NCBI GenBank assembly: GCA_029777885.1
Contig: JAKORJ010000123.1
Span: 1-42,007 of the forward strand
Source of the DNA: Bacillota bacterium
Lineage (GTDB): Bacteria; Bacillota; Clostridia; Caldicoprobacterales; DTU083
DNA length: 42,007 bases
Reading direction: 5' to 3'
In this document: one piece after another, positions 8,349 to 15,771 of the stretch
Layout of the letters: each line of letters opens with the position of its first letter
Numbering within the stretch: position 1 is the first letter of the stretch
Notes under the pieces: model-generated
What the model was told of the DNA's origin: nothing
Seen by the model: the letters and a program-made list of their open reading frames with translations, nothing else
Databases searched by the model: none
Made by a program: the position numbers and the translations under genes

Positions 8349-9119
8349 TTACATACCTGTAAGGGTCTTGAGCAAGGATAAAGCAACAAGCCCGTCGACA
8401 GCCAGGTCTTGTGTGCTGCCTTCGATGCTTATTCTCCCATCATAGCCGATATCCTTTAATGCCCTGAAAAACGCCCTGTATTCGTCCTCGTCCACGGACC
8501 GGGGGTATATGCGCCCCTTGCTGTTGGCTATATGGAGATGCTTTAAAACCGGACCGGCTTTCCTGATTGAATCCATGGGTTCATTCTCCAGCCTCATATG
8601 GTAAAAGTCGGCCAGCAGGTGTACATTGGGGTGGTCCACTTCCTCGACGTAATCCAGGCCTTCCCTCACGGAGTTTATTATATTGGTCTCGCCCTTGTTC
8701 AGAGGCTCCACCACAATGGTCAGGCCAAATCCGGAAGCTATATCCCCCACTATGTGAAAAACCTTGATCAGCCGGCTCCTCCCTTCGGCCATATCGATGC
8801 CCTCAGGGACCCTTCTGGCGCCGCCGCTCCCAAAGACCACTATCCGGGCGCCAAGCCTTACTATCCTTTGAAAGGCTGACTTGAGATAACCGACCATCAC
8901 CCCCTCGTCATATTCCTTGCCCACAAGCTTGATGTAGGACGGAAAAAGGACGTTGAAGGCTTCGCATTTTATTTTGGACCTGTCAACAAGCCCCACGGCA
9001 GCTTCAAAGCTTTCCTCGCTCATTGACGCAAAGCTTGCGACTGTAGGCTCGATATAGTCAAAGCCCAGCCTTTCAGCTGTGGCCATATTGTCGATTGACG
9101 TGCAAATGCCGAACCTCAT
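8349..9119 (-). CDS. sugar phosphate isomerase/epimerase family protein (xylose isomerase-like TIM barrel)
   Basis: About 256 residues. The protein has the AP-endonuclease-2/xylose-isomerase-like TIM-barrel pattern: RFGICTSIDNMATAERLGFDYIEP at the start (first strand and helix), RIVVFGSGGARRVPEG, TIVVEPLNKGETNIINS with the metal-binding Glu, HLLADFYHM with Asp and His, LKHLHIANS with a His, and a final DGRISIEGS with the last Glu. These match the divalent-metal site of the IolE/IolI/YcjR group. The substrate is unknown, probably a keto- or phospho-sugar. The ATG at 9119 has GGAGGT about 9 bases upstream, so I reject the upstream open part to 9158. It lies 86 bases downstream of the tyrosine phenol-lyase-like gene and may be cotranscribed with it. 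Confidence 0.88.
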   Translation of the reverse strand: MRFGICTSIDNMATAERLGFDYIEPTVASFASMSEESFEAAVGLVDRSKIKCEAFNVLFPSYIKLVGKEYDEGVMVGYLKSAFQRIVRLGARIVVFGSGGARRVPEGIDMAEGRSRLIKVFHIVGDIASGFGLTIVVEPLNKGETNIINSVREGLDYVEEVDHPNVHLLADFYHMRLENEPMDSIRKAGPVLKHLHIANSKGRIYPRSVDEDEYRAFFRALKDIGYDGRISIEGSTQDLAVDGLVALSLLKTLTGM

Positions 9120-9205
9120 ATCAACTATACCTCCATCCGGGCCGGATCGTTTTGGCATATGGCTGCCCGGCTCCTAAGGAGATTATATCAGCTTCAATGA
9201 TACAA

Positions 9206-10654
9206 TCACAGGCTGTCGCCGAAATCCTGCCTGAATTTTGCTGTCAGCCTTTCCTGCCAGTCTCCGATCGCCTCGAGCCTGCCAAAGAAGAACCGCAACA
9301 CTTTTGGCTCCTCCACAAAGGCCAGGCCGCTGATCAAGCGCCTGTTCTCATACAGCCAGGTGATCCGGTCGACTGCATACTTTACCTGGGACATGGTAAA
9401 GACTCTGCGGGGCAGCGCAAGCCGCAGGAGCTCCATGTTGGACAGGACCTCGTTCCCGTCCTCGTCCCTCTGCTCAGACATGGTCCCCCTTTCCATGCCC
9501 CTTATGCCGCTTGCTATGTAAAGGGCTGCCGCCAGCGCGCCAGCGGGGTATTGTTCCTGGGGTATGTGTTCAACAAACTCCTTGGCGTTGATATGGCAGC
9601 CCAGGCCCCCTGCGGGTGTTACAACAGGGATGCCCTTTTTCCTGAGCTCATCCACCATGTAAGCAATAAATATGGGACCCTGGTTTATCATATTTTCATC
9701 CATCGTCTCTTCCAGGCCTACAGCTATGGCCTCCATTTCCCGTACCGACATCCCGCCGTAGGTGAGGAAGCCTTCATACAGGGTGACAAGCTCCTTCATG
9801 GCATCTGCCGCTGCCTTGTCATTGGTGCATATACCACCGCCCCGGGCGCAGCCCAGCTTGCGGGCGGAGAAGTATATTATGTCTGACAGGTCCGCCATGG
9901 CGCGGGTGATCTCCCTGATGCTCATGCAGCTGCATTCATGTTCCCTTGTCTTTATGAAATAGAGGTTGTCGGCCAGGAGGCTCGCATCCAGCACGAGCTT
10001 GATGCCATACCTGTCGCAGACCCTGCGGACCTGGCGCAGGTTTTCCAGAGAAAAGGGCTGGCCGCCGATGAGGTTGGTCCCGGCTTCCATGCGTACAAAG
10101 GGGACATTCTCCGGACCGTTTTCCTTGATCACTTCCTCCAGCCTGCCGATATCCGCATTGCCCTTGAATGGATAGCTGCTGTCGGCCTTGAGCGCTTCAG
10201 GGATGTATACCTCCTCTACCCTGCCTCCGTTCAGCGTGATATGGGACTTGGTCGTGGTGAAATGATAATTCATGGGCACCACAGAGCCCTTTTTCACGTA
10301 TGCCCTGGCAAGGATGTTTTCACAGGCCCTGCCCTGGTGGGCCGGGAGGAAGTATTTCATCCCGAATATCTCCTGTACCTTGGCCTCCAGCCTGTAAAAG
10401 GTCTCAGAGCCGGCATAGGAGTCGTCGGCCGTCATCATTGCAGCCAGCTGGCGGTCACTCATGGCATTGACGCCGCTGTCGGTAAGCATGTCCATGAATA
10501 CATCGCGGTTTTTTAGCAGAAAGGTGTTGTTGCCGGCTTCCCTCATGGCCTTCAGCCGCTCTTCCACGGGCAGCAGGTCAAGCTTTTGCACGATCCTGAC
10601 CTTGTGCATCTCCAGCGGCACTGTTTCGCCTGTGAAAAATCTTACTTCAGACAT
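9206..10654 (-). CDS. tyrosine phenol-lyase / tryptophanase family beta-eliminating lyase, tyrosine phenol-lyase-like
   Basis: 482 residues, a PLP enzyme that splits an aromatic amino acid to pyruvate, ammonia and phenol or indole. Family motifs are clear: NTFLLKNRDVFMDMLTDSG, YAGSETFY, PAHQGRACEN (cofactor phosphate), YHFTTTKSH, GGQPFSLENL, LVLDAS and Lys266 in FSARKLG (Schiff-base Lys). At positions that distinguish the two enzymes it resembles tyrosine phenol-lyase: Arg389 in GMERG (Ile in E. coli tryptophanase) and LRFF (LRHF in tryptophanase), plus FTTT. Odd points: the Lys pair KK of both classical enzymes is RK here, and the stretch after it (GCARGGGIC) differs from both, so the true substrate may differ. 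The start ATG at 10654 has GAGGGA upstream; the frame remains open to 10696. A hairpin with a T tract lies 66 bases upstream of the start. Confidence 0.85.
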   Translation of the reverse strand: MSEVRFFTGETVPLEMHKVRIVQKLDLLPVEERLKAMREAGNNTFLLKNRDVFMDMLTDSGVNAMSDRQLAAMMTADDSYAGSETFYRLEAKVQEIFGMKYFLPAHQGRACENILARAYVKKGSVVPMNYHFTTTKSHITLNGGRVEEVYIPEALKADSSYPFKGNADIGRLEEVIKENGPENVPFVRMEAGTNLIGGQPFSLENLRQVRRVCDRYGIKLVLDASLLADNLYFIKTREHECSCMSIREITRAMADLSDIIYFSARKLGCARGGGICTNDKAAADAMKELVTLYEGFLTYGGMSVREMEAIAVGLEETMDENMINQGPIFIAYMVDELRKKGIPVVTPAGGLGCHINAKEFVEHIPQEQYPAGALAAALYIASGIRGMERGTMSEQRDEDGNEVLSNMELLRLALPRRVFTMSQVKYAVDRITWLYENRRLISGLAFVEEPKVLRFFFGRLEAIGDWQERLTAKFRQDFGDSL

Positions 10655-10719
10655 AAAAAATCCCTCGCTTCTTAAATAGTTGTCATGAGTCGGCATCTTT
10701 TTTAAGCAAGGGGGGAACT

Positions 10720-10741
10720 AAAAAGCACTCCGACGGAGTGC
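10720..10741 (-). terminator. hairpin with T tract in the leader of the lyase gene (attenuator or upstream terminator)
   Basis: On the minus strand GCACTCC-GTC-GGAGTGC is a perfect 7-bp stem followed directly by TTTTT. It stands 66 bases before the lyase start codon and about 200 bases after the stop of the VIT-VWA gene. It could be an attenuator of the lyase or a late terminator of the operon above. Confidence 0.7.
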
Positions 10742-10761
10742 CTCAAGAACACAACTATAAG

Positions 10762-10806
10762 CTACCGCCCTGCCATACTACTATAAACTACAAAATACCT
10801 ACCCAT
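10762..10806 (-). CDS. possible 14-residue leader peptide with two Tyr codons
   Basis: The short frame MGRYFVVYSSMAGR ends 21 bases before the hairpin in the lyase leader. Tyr is its only repeated aromatic residue, which would fit attenuation of a tyrosine-degrading enzyme. Against it: no Shine-Dalgarno sequence is visible before the ATG, and the candidate transcription start is only a few bases upstream, so translation would be nearly leaderless. Confidence 0.2.
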   Translation of the reverse strand: MGRYFVVYSSMAGR

Positions 10807-10818
10807 TCTACATATACT

Positions 10819-10847
10819 ATTTTACACCGAAACTTTCGTACAGTAAA
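10819..10847 (-). promoter_or_regulatory. probable promoter of the lyase gene with an inverted repeat in the spacer
   Basis: Minus-strand -35 TTTACT (10842-10847) and -10 TAAAAT (10819-10824) are 17 bases apart. The spacer contains the inverted repeat CGAAA-G-TTTCG (10828-10838), a possible operator. It is about 165 bases upstream of the lyase start codon, so a transcript would include the hairpin at 10720-10741. Confidence 0.45.
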
Positions 10848-10942
10848 GTACTAAGAATGACCCATTGCATATTTCTATTGGTGGATAGCAAAAGCGCTGC
10901 TCCGTGCTCGTATGGTTCAACCTACCTGGTGCATTAGCTTAA

Positions 10943-13465
10943 TTATAAGCTCTTCATAGCCCCAGCCAACACAAGGTAGGGCAGGGCTTCGTTTTCATCC
11001 TTGCATGCCTTGAGCTTCTTTTTTACCTCCTTATACTCATCAGCCATGCTTCTGAGATAGCCTTTAAAAGCGTCACCCAAGTCATGACCTGCCTTCCGGA
11101 TCGCTTCTGACAGGATCGGGCAGCACCCGGCCTCTTTGGCTATCAAGTCATTTATCTTATCTACATTGGCCTTTAAAAGTCCTTGTTTGATGCATACACT
11201 CATGGCCAGGACGGCCATATCCGCAAGGTCGCTGTACCTGCCAAGCAGGTCTGCAAAGTTGTTTTCAAGCAGGGATCCTGCCAGCCAATCAGCCGCTTTG
11301 CCCATCTGGCGCTTATATTGGCCAAAGGCCTTTCCGTCGAGCAGGTAGAGCACCAGGGCCAGGGTCGTACTCTTAAAGCTATCCGGATTGCCAAAGGATC
11401 CGTCTGCCCTCTGATTCTTGCAAAGCGCCCGGAAGATGTTGTCGGGGGTTATTTTGTCATATGCCCTCCACCATTTGACATCGCTGTCCATACCTGCACC
11501 CATGTCCATGGAGGAAAGTCTACTGAAGTACACCTCGCTCTTATCGATCAGGGGCACGGCTTCATTGACCATGGCGAAAGCGGTATTGGACATGTATTGA
11601 ACGGCCTGTATCATACTGCTCATGCCCCCCCTAAAGCTGCGACCGGTATTGAATCCAAAGCCGGTATCCCACTTGTTAGGCACCGATACGGGAACGGTAA
11701 CGGTCTCCGGGAGCCCCGAGGCCTTATTCTCACGCTCATATACCGCAACATAGGCTGTCAACGGCGACAGAAGCCCCGACTTGACCGAGAGGTCTATGAT
11801 CTCCTTTTCTATAGCGGATTTCCGCCTGTTATTGCCGTTTGCAGCAAGATATCCTTCAAGCTGCTTGAGCTTTTTCAAAGCCCACACCTTGCCCAGGAAC
11901 CCGCTCCCCTGCCGGATATCCTCCGGCCTGATCACGGTCAGCGTTTCCTCGCCGCTTTTAAAATCGGCCGTAAGTAATATGTCCTTGTCTATGGCGCCGT
12001 TGAGCCTAGCCAGGACAGTGACCGGCTCAAGGTCAAAGACCCTGTCGATCGCCGCAGGCACAGCATCGCTTATACCACCCCCCTGCCAGTTAAGGCGCAC
12101 ATTGTGGACTGCGGGCGAAAGGATCCTTGAAAACTGCCTGAGCACCTTGTCGTCTATCCGCTCCCCGGGGTATATGAATTCAGCCAATCCCCGTCCGGCC
12201 TCGGCCAGCTTGTTGATAAAGTAGCTGTTGACCGAGGTGTCTATGCCGAAGGTGTATATACTGCTTTTGCCAAGATGGCTGCTGACATGCTTTATGATCT
12301 GGTTTTCATTGCCCACTTGGCCATCGGTAAAGAGCAGTATCGTTGAACCATCCCTGTGGGCGTTTTCAAGCGCATACTTGAGCGGCTCAAAAATCTCGGT
12401 GCCTCCCATTGAGCGCAGGCCCTTTATCCACCGGGAGGCCCGCTCCAGGCTTTCATCATTGAAGGGCAGGGACACCTTGGAGAAAACCATATAACCGCTC
12501 TCGAAGGCAATCATGTTGAAGGTGTCCTTGTGGGTAAGGTTCCTGAGACATATGTTGAGGGCACTCTTGGCCTGCTCCAACTTTTCTCCGTCCATGGAGC
12601 CGGATATGTCAAGGATGAATATAAAGTCCCGTCCTTCAGGCTCACCCGACGGCTCAAGCTCCGGTATGAACATGAGGCTCACATAGCCCCTACCCTTATC
12701 GTCGGTATAGGCCAGGCCTCCTGCCGGGCGGTCTGACTCATAGCGGTAGGACAGGACAAAATCCCTGTCCATGAGCGATGACTCATCCGCCAGGTGGACC
12801 TGGTACCGGTCGTCCCCCACGGGCAGGACGGTTATATCATGCGAAGGCGATTCAAAGCCGCTGACCTTATCTCCGGGAATGATATCGACCACGAAGGACA
12901 CCCTGTAAGGAGCATCACCGACCGGGGGAGTGATAAAATCGGCATCCGGCACTATGTTTGTAGGATCAGCAATACCGGTACCCTGCCTGGTTCCTGATGG
13001 CGACCCGGGTATGTATCTTGGCGCGACCACAGTGGGTATGGAGAGCCTGACCTCCTTGTCTTGGCAATTCAGGGTGTCGATATAGGCAAGCACCAGCTCG
13101 ACCTCTTCATCCTGCAAGATGCGGCCGACAGATACCTGGAGGATGTTCGGCCTGTGCTCCTCCAGCAGGTAGGCGCTGTCACCGTCAAGGACCGCCTTGC
13201 TGTACTCTTCCAGGGCTTTTTCCTTTTCCTTGACTATGCCTTTTACCTCCCTGTCGCCAATTACGGCCTTGAAGCCCGAGACCGCTGCAGTATCAGGAAT
13301 AGGAAATACGTATACGACCTCAAGGTCGCGACCGGTAGTGTTTTTATAGTACTGGGTCATAACGGTTTCCATGAAGAGGCCGTTGACGGTGGCCTTGATC
13401 TGTACCTCCTCCAGAGGTATGACGATTTTTTCGTTTTCACAGGCGCCGATCAGACCGTGATCCAT
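10943..13465 (-). CDS. VIT domain and von Willebrand factor A domain protein
   Basis: 840 residues. Residues ~1-135 form a VIT (vault/inter-alpha-trypsin) domain: VNGLFMETVMTQYYKNTTGRDLEVVYVFPIPDTAAVSGF and EKALEEYSKAVLDGDSAYLLEE in two separate stretches, then NILQVSVGRI. A VWA domain follows at about 279-450, with an intact MIDAS motif DISGS (Asp286, Ser288, Ser290), a GTEIF loop Thr and LLFTDGQVGNE. The C-terminal ~200 residues are helical (KITPDNIFRALCKNQRADGSFG, a squalene-cyclase-like repeat) with unknown function. No signal peptide or membrane segment is seen, so it is probably cytoplasmic, binding partners through the metal site. GGGAGGAG precedes the start. The MerR gene ends 15 bases upstream; the two form an operon. 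Bacterial VIT-VWA proteins are poorly characterised. Confidence 0.9.
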   Translation of the reverse strand: MDHGLIGACENEKIVIPLEEVQIKATVNGLFMETVMTQYYKNTTGRDLEVVYVFPIPDTAAVSGFKAVIGDREVKGIVKEKEKALEEYSKAVLDGDSAYLLEEHRPNILQVSVGRILQDEEVELVLAYIDTLNCQDKEVRLSIPTVVAPRYIPGSPSGTRQGTGIADPTNIVPDADFITPPVGDAPYRVSFVVDIIPGDKVSGFESPSHDITVLPVGDDRYQVHLADESSLMDRDFVLSYRYESDRPAGGLAYTDDKGRGYVSLMFIPELEPSGEPEGRDFIFILDISGSMDGEKLEQAKSALNICLRNLTHKDTFNMIAFESGYMVFSKVSLPFNDESLERASRWIKGLRSMGGTEIFEPLKYALENAHRDGSTILLFTDGQVGNENQIIKHVSSHLGKSSIYTFGIDTSVNSYFINKLAEAGRGLAEFIYPGERIDDKVLRQFSRILSPAVHNVRLNWQGGGISDAVPAAIDRVFDLEPVTVLARLNGAIDKDILLTADFKSGEETLTVIRPEDIRQGSGFLGKVWALKKLKQLEGYLAANGNNRRKSAIEKEIIDLSVKSGLLSPLTAYVAVYERENKASGLPETVTVPVSVPNKWDTGFGFNTGRSFRGGMSSMIQAVQYMSNTAFAMVNEAVPLIDKSEVYFSRLSSMDMGAGMDSDVKWWRAYDKITPDNIFRALCKNQRADGSFGNPDSFKSTTLALVLYLLDGKAFGQYKRQMGKAADWLAGSLLENNFADLLGRYSDLADMAVLAMSVCIKQGLLKANVDKINDLIAKEAGCCPILSEAIRKAGHDLGDAFKGYLRSMADEYKEVKKKLKACKDENEALPYLVLAGAMKSL

Positions 13466-13480
13466 GTTTGACTCCTCCCA

Positions 13481-13996
13481 TCATTTTTCTTTCAACAGCT
13501 TCCTGCCATATTCCGCTATAACCTTTATCGTTTCGCCATGCTTTGCGAGTATCAGCTTTGGAAACGACAGCTCGATCCCGCATCCGATTTCAAGCCTGAT
13601 ATATTCCGTCCCATTTAGCATCGGTCTGTCGATGTACTTGACAGGAGCTTCCCGCATGATCAAGCCATCGGCTTCGCCGGCATCAACACCGATCGAAGCC
13701 ATACCGGCATCACTGACGGGGTCGCCGCCCCTGTCCAGCTCATCCAGCTTTGCAGCAACCTCTTCATCCGTCATATCCAGGAGCATCTTCCTTATTGCAT
13801 CCAGGGGCAGGAACCGCTCCTGCAGCTTTTTTATGAGCCTGAGCCTGATAAGGTGGCCGTCATTGTAAGTGCTGGCCACTCCGGCCCCTTTTGGCGGCGG
13901 TATGAGCCCGCGGTTCACATAGTAATGGATCGTGCGCTTCGTGACCCCGGCCTTTTCCGCCAGCTCCGAGACCTTGTACTCGTCCAAATCCTTCAC
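13481..13996 (-). CDS. MerR family transcriptional regulator
   Basis: 171 residues. The N-terminal winged helix-turn-helix is clear: YKVSELAEKAGVTKRTIHYYVNRGLIPPP, which continues into a wing and LIRLRLIKKLQERFLPLDAIRKML (each part shorter than shown runs together). MerR proteins bind promoter DNA as dimers through this domain and a coiled coil. The C-terminal ~90 residues lack the Cys pattern of metal sensors; they end in EIGCGIELSFPKLILAKHGE, unlike known effector domains. The track begins at GTG 13996; a TTG three codons later (13987) has GAGGTG at better spacing and may be the true start. A perfect -35 promoter lies just upstream. The VIT-VWA gene follows after 15 bases, so the regulator probably controls its own operon. 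Confidence 0.88.
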   Translation of the reverse strand: MKDLDEYKVSELAEKAGVTKRTIHYYVNRGLIPPPKGAGVASTYNDGHLIRLRLIKKLQERFLPLDAIRKMLLDMTDEEVAAKLDELDRGGDPVSDAGMASIGVDAGEADGLIMREAPVKYIDRPMLNGTEYIRLEIGCGIELSFPKLILAKHGETIKVIAEYGRKLLKEK

Positions 13997-14020
13997 CTCT
14001 TTCCAGGTATTCCTGCGTTG

Positions 14021-14049
14021 ATTTTATCATCGTTACGTTGTGGTGTCAA
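14021..14049 (-). promoter_or_regulatory. promoter of the merR-like / VIT-VWA operon
   Basis: Minus strand: consensus -35 TTGACA (14044-14049), 17-base spacer, -10 TAAAAT (14021-14026). It begins 5 bases downstream of the preceding terminator's T tract and lies about 25 bases from the MerR start codon. The 17-base spacer is normal, not the 19-20 bases of classical MerR-activated promoters. Confidence 0.75.
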
Positions 14050-14086
14050 TATAAAAAGCAGTTTTTCTATTATAAAAAACTGCTTT
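14050..14086 (-). terminator. intrinsic terminator of the SARP-type regulator gene
   Basis: AAAGCAGTTTTT (14055-14066) and AAAAACTGCTTT (14075-14086) form a perfect 12-bp stem with an 8-base loop, followed on the minus strand by TTTATAT. It lies about 140 bases past the stop codon at 14225. Confidence 0.85.
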
Positions 14087-14224
14087 CTAAAAGTACAGAC
14101 ATAATATATTTGCTATCTTAAAAATGAATATATGATTGCCAAGACTGTTGTGGGATCTGAAATAGCCTGGCGTCTGATTTTTGATTTATCTGTCCCCATG
14201 ATCAATGATGTAGAAGTGAATGGA

Positions 14225-15520
14225 TTACCAAGTCCTTGCCGGCGCTATATGTTCCTGCAAGCTGTCTGCAGGTAGGACCGGTTCATATGAAATGCTTAAG
14301 CTTGAACCGGGAAAGCCCAGGCTGTCCCTGATACTATTCCTGAGCCGCTGTATGACCTTGTCCACATCAGTGCTGTTTATGCCGGAAAGCAGGATAAGAA
14401 AACGGCTGTCGCTCCACTGGGATATCACATCGCCCTTTCGTAGCCTGTCTGCCAGGACGGAGTGCAGGAGACCTGCATGCTTTTTCAGCTGCGCGCTGTT
14501 TATGCCCCCTATATCCAGTGTCAGCAGGAAAACCTTTGTTTCAGACGTTTCCCTTTGCCTTCTGCACAGTTCGTATATGCTCCTGAAGGTTTTCATATCG
14601 CACAGGTATGCACCGTCCCTCTGCCGTCCTGCCCCATCCTCCGGGAAAGCGCCAACAAGCGCCGTGGAGCCTCCTGCCGCTGTGATACCTTCTGCCGCCG
14701 CGATCCATTCATTTTTTCCCGACGCTGTGGCCGTGATCCAGTTGTACATGCTCCGAAGCTCTTTTGACGGCTTGATCCCAAACTGGTTGTACAGCACCCC
14801 GGTTATATACTCATAGTGACGTTGGGCCTGCCTCGTCCGGCCTTCTTCGATGAGGGCCCGGATAAACCATATATGTATATCCTCTTCATAGGGCTCAGCC
14901 AGCATCGCCTTTTCCGCAAGGCGGATCATCTCGTTATACATACGCTGCTTGTAAAGCAGGGAAAACAGGTTGTTGCAGCAGTCCAGGAACATCCGCCTGT
15001 AGTAGTTCCTGACCAGGACCACCCAGTCCATATATATCAGCTCAGAGAGGTAGCTCCCCCGGTAAATGTCCAGGGCTCCGGTGTAGCAGTTGACCGCTTC
15101 CAGCGTATCTGTGCCCATTGCCTTGTCACCGAGGGCAATGAGCTGCTCAAACCTTTCAGTGTCGATCTCGGTATTGTTTGCCTCCAGCTTGTAGCATCCG
15201 TCGGCAAAGCGGATCTGTATATAGTGGGTCGTATACAGCCCAGCGTCCGTAAGGAGCCTTCGCAGGCGATAGATCAGGTTGTGCACGGCGCCTTTCGGGT
15301 CCTCATAGCTTTTCTCCGGGTACAGGTTTTCCAGGATGCTCTCCGCAGGGATGCTCTTGTCTCTATGGGCCAGCAGGTACTTGAAAAGGTCCCAGAGCTT
15401 TTGGGCCCTTGGCTGGACCTCGCTGTATATGCCGCCGCTGCCGCATATCATGAACCTCCCAAAGGTATAGATCCTTATAGGCCTTATGAGGCTCTTGTCC
15501 TTGAAAAACAGCTCCTCCAT
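14225..15520 (-). CDS. SARP/BTAD-type transcriptional regulator with a degenerate GGDEF-like C-terminus
   Basis: 431 residues. Residues ~15-105 are an OmpR-like winged helix: IRIYTFGRFMI, AQKLWDLFKYLLAHRDKSIP, AVHNLIYRLRRLL and ADGCYKL. Residues ~110-255 are a BTAD helical repeat domain (DTERFEQLI, YRGSYLSEL, WVVLVRNYYRRMFLDCCNNL, AEPYEEDIHIWFIRALIEEG, YNQFGIKPSKELRSMY). The C-terminal ~130 residues (KVFLLTLDIGGIN, VLADRLRKGDVISQWSDSRF, LILLSG) look like a GGDEF fold without the catalytic GGDEF motif; the equivalent is SDSRF, so it is unlikely to make cyclic di-GMP. This BTAD plus pseudo-GGDEF layout is common in Clostridia. GGGGGG-type sequence precedes the ATG. It lies downstream of the ABC exporter operon but has its own promoter. 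Confidence 0.88.
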   Translation of the reverse strand: MEELFFKDKSLIRPIRIYTFGRFMICGSGGIYSEVQPRAQKLWDLFKYLLAHRDKSIPAESILENLYPEKSYEDPKGAVHNLIYRLRRLLTDAGLYTTHYIQIRFADGCYKLEANNTEIDTERFEQLIALGDKAMGTDTLEAVNCYTGALDIYRGSYLSELIYMDWVVLVRNYYRRMFLDCCNNLFSLLYKQRMYNEMIRLAEKAMLAEPYEEDIHIWFIRALIEEGRTRQAQRHYEYITGVLYNQFGIKPSKELRSMYNWITATASGKNEWIAAAEGITAAGGSTALVGAFPEDGAGRQRDGAYLCDMKTFRSIYELCRRQRETSETKVFLLTLDIGGINSAQLKKHAGLLHSVLADRLRKGDVISQWSDSRFLILLSGINSTDVDKVIQRLRNSIRDSLGFPGSSLSISYEPVLPADSLQEHIAPARTW

Positions 15521-15575
15521 GACAGCCCCCCGTTATCTGAACAAACCCTTGTCATGCCTGTCCAATATCATATTT

Positions 15576-15605
15576 ATGATAACAAGGGCCGTACAATTAT
15601 GTCAA
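15576..15605 (-). promoter_or_regulatory. promoter of the SARP-type gene with an overlapping palindrome
   Basis: Minus strand: -35 TTGACA (15600-15605), 18-base spacer, -10 TATCAT (15576-15581). The near-perfect palindrome TATCATATTTATGATA (15566-15581) covers the -10 and the probable start site, so it may be an operator, perhaps for autoregulation. Confidence 0.6.
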
Positions 15606-15771
15606 TTAAATCCAGTCGACAGGAAGGGCTGTCGAATCCTCATAGTAATTATCAGAGCCCCGGGGTATCCGGCATTATATGATGGTTTATGCGCTAAATC
15701 AGGTTTTTGCGCCGGCACAAATGGTCAATGCACGGTATGTCGCTTTTTGCGGCTGTATGGTAGGATGCAGG

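Noticed and set aside
9095-9886. Long plus-strand open frame of 263 codons.
   Set aside because: It lies wholly antisense to the lyase and isomerase-like genes, has no ribosome binding site and no recognisable domain; it is a shadow of high-GC third positions.
10860-10915. Possible terminator of the VIT-VWA gene in the AGCACGGAGCAGCGC region.
   Set aside because: The stem is short and broken and there is no T tract.
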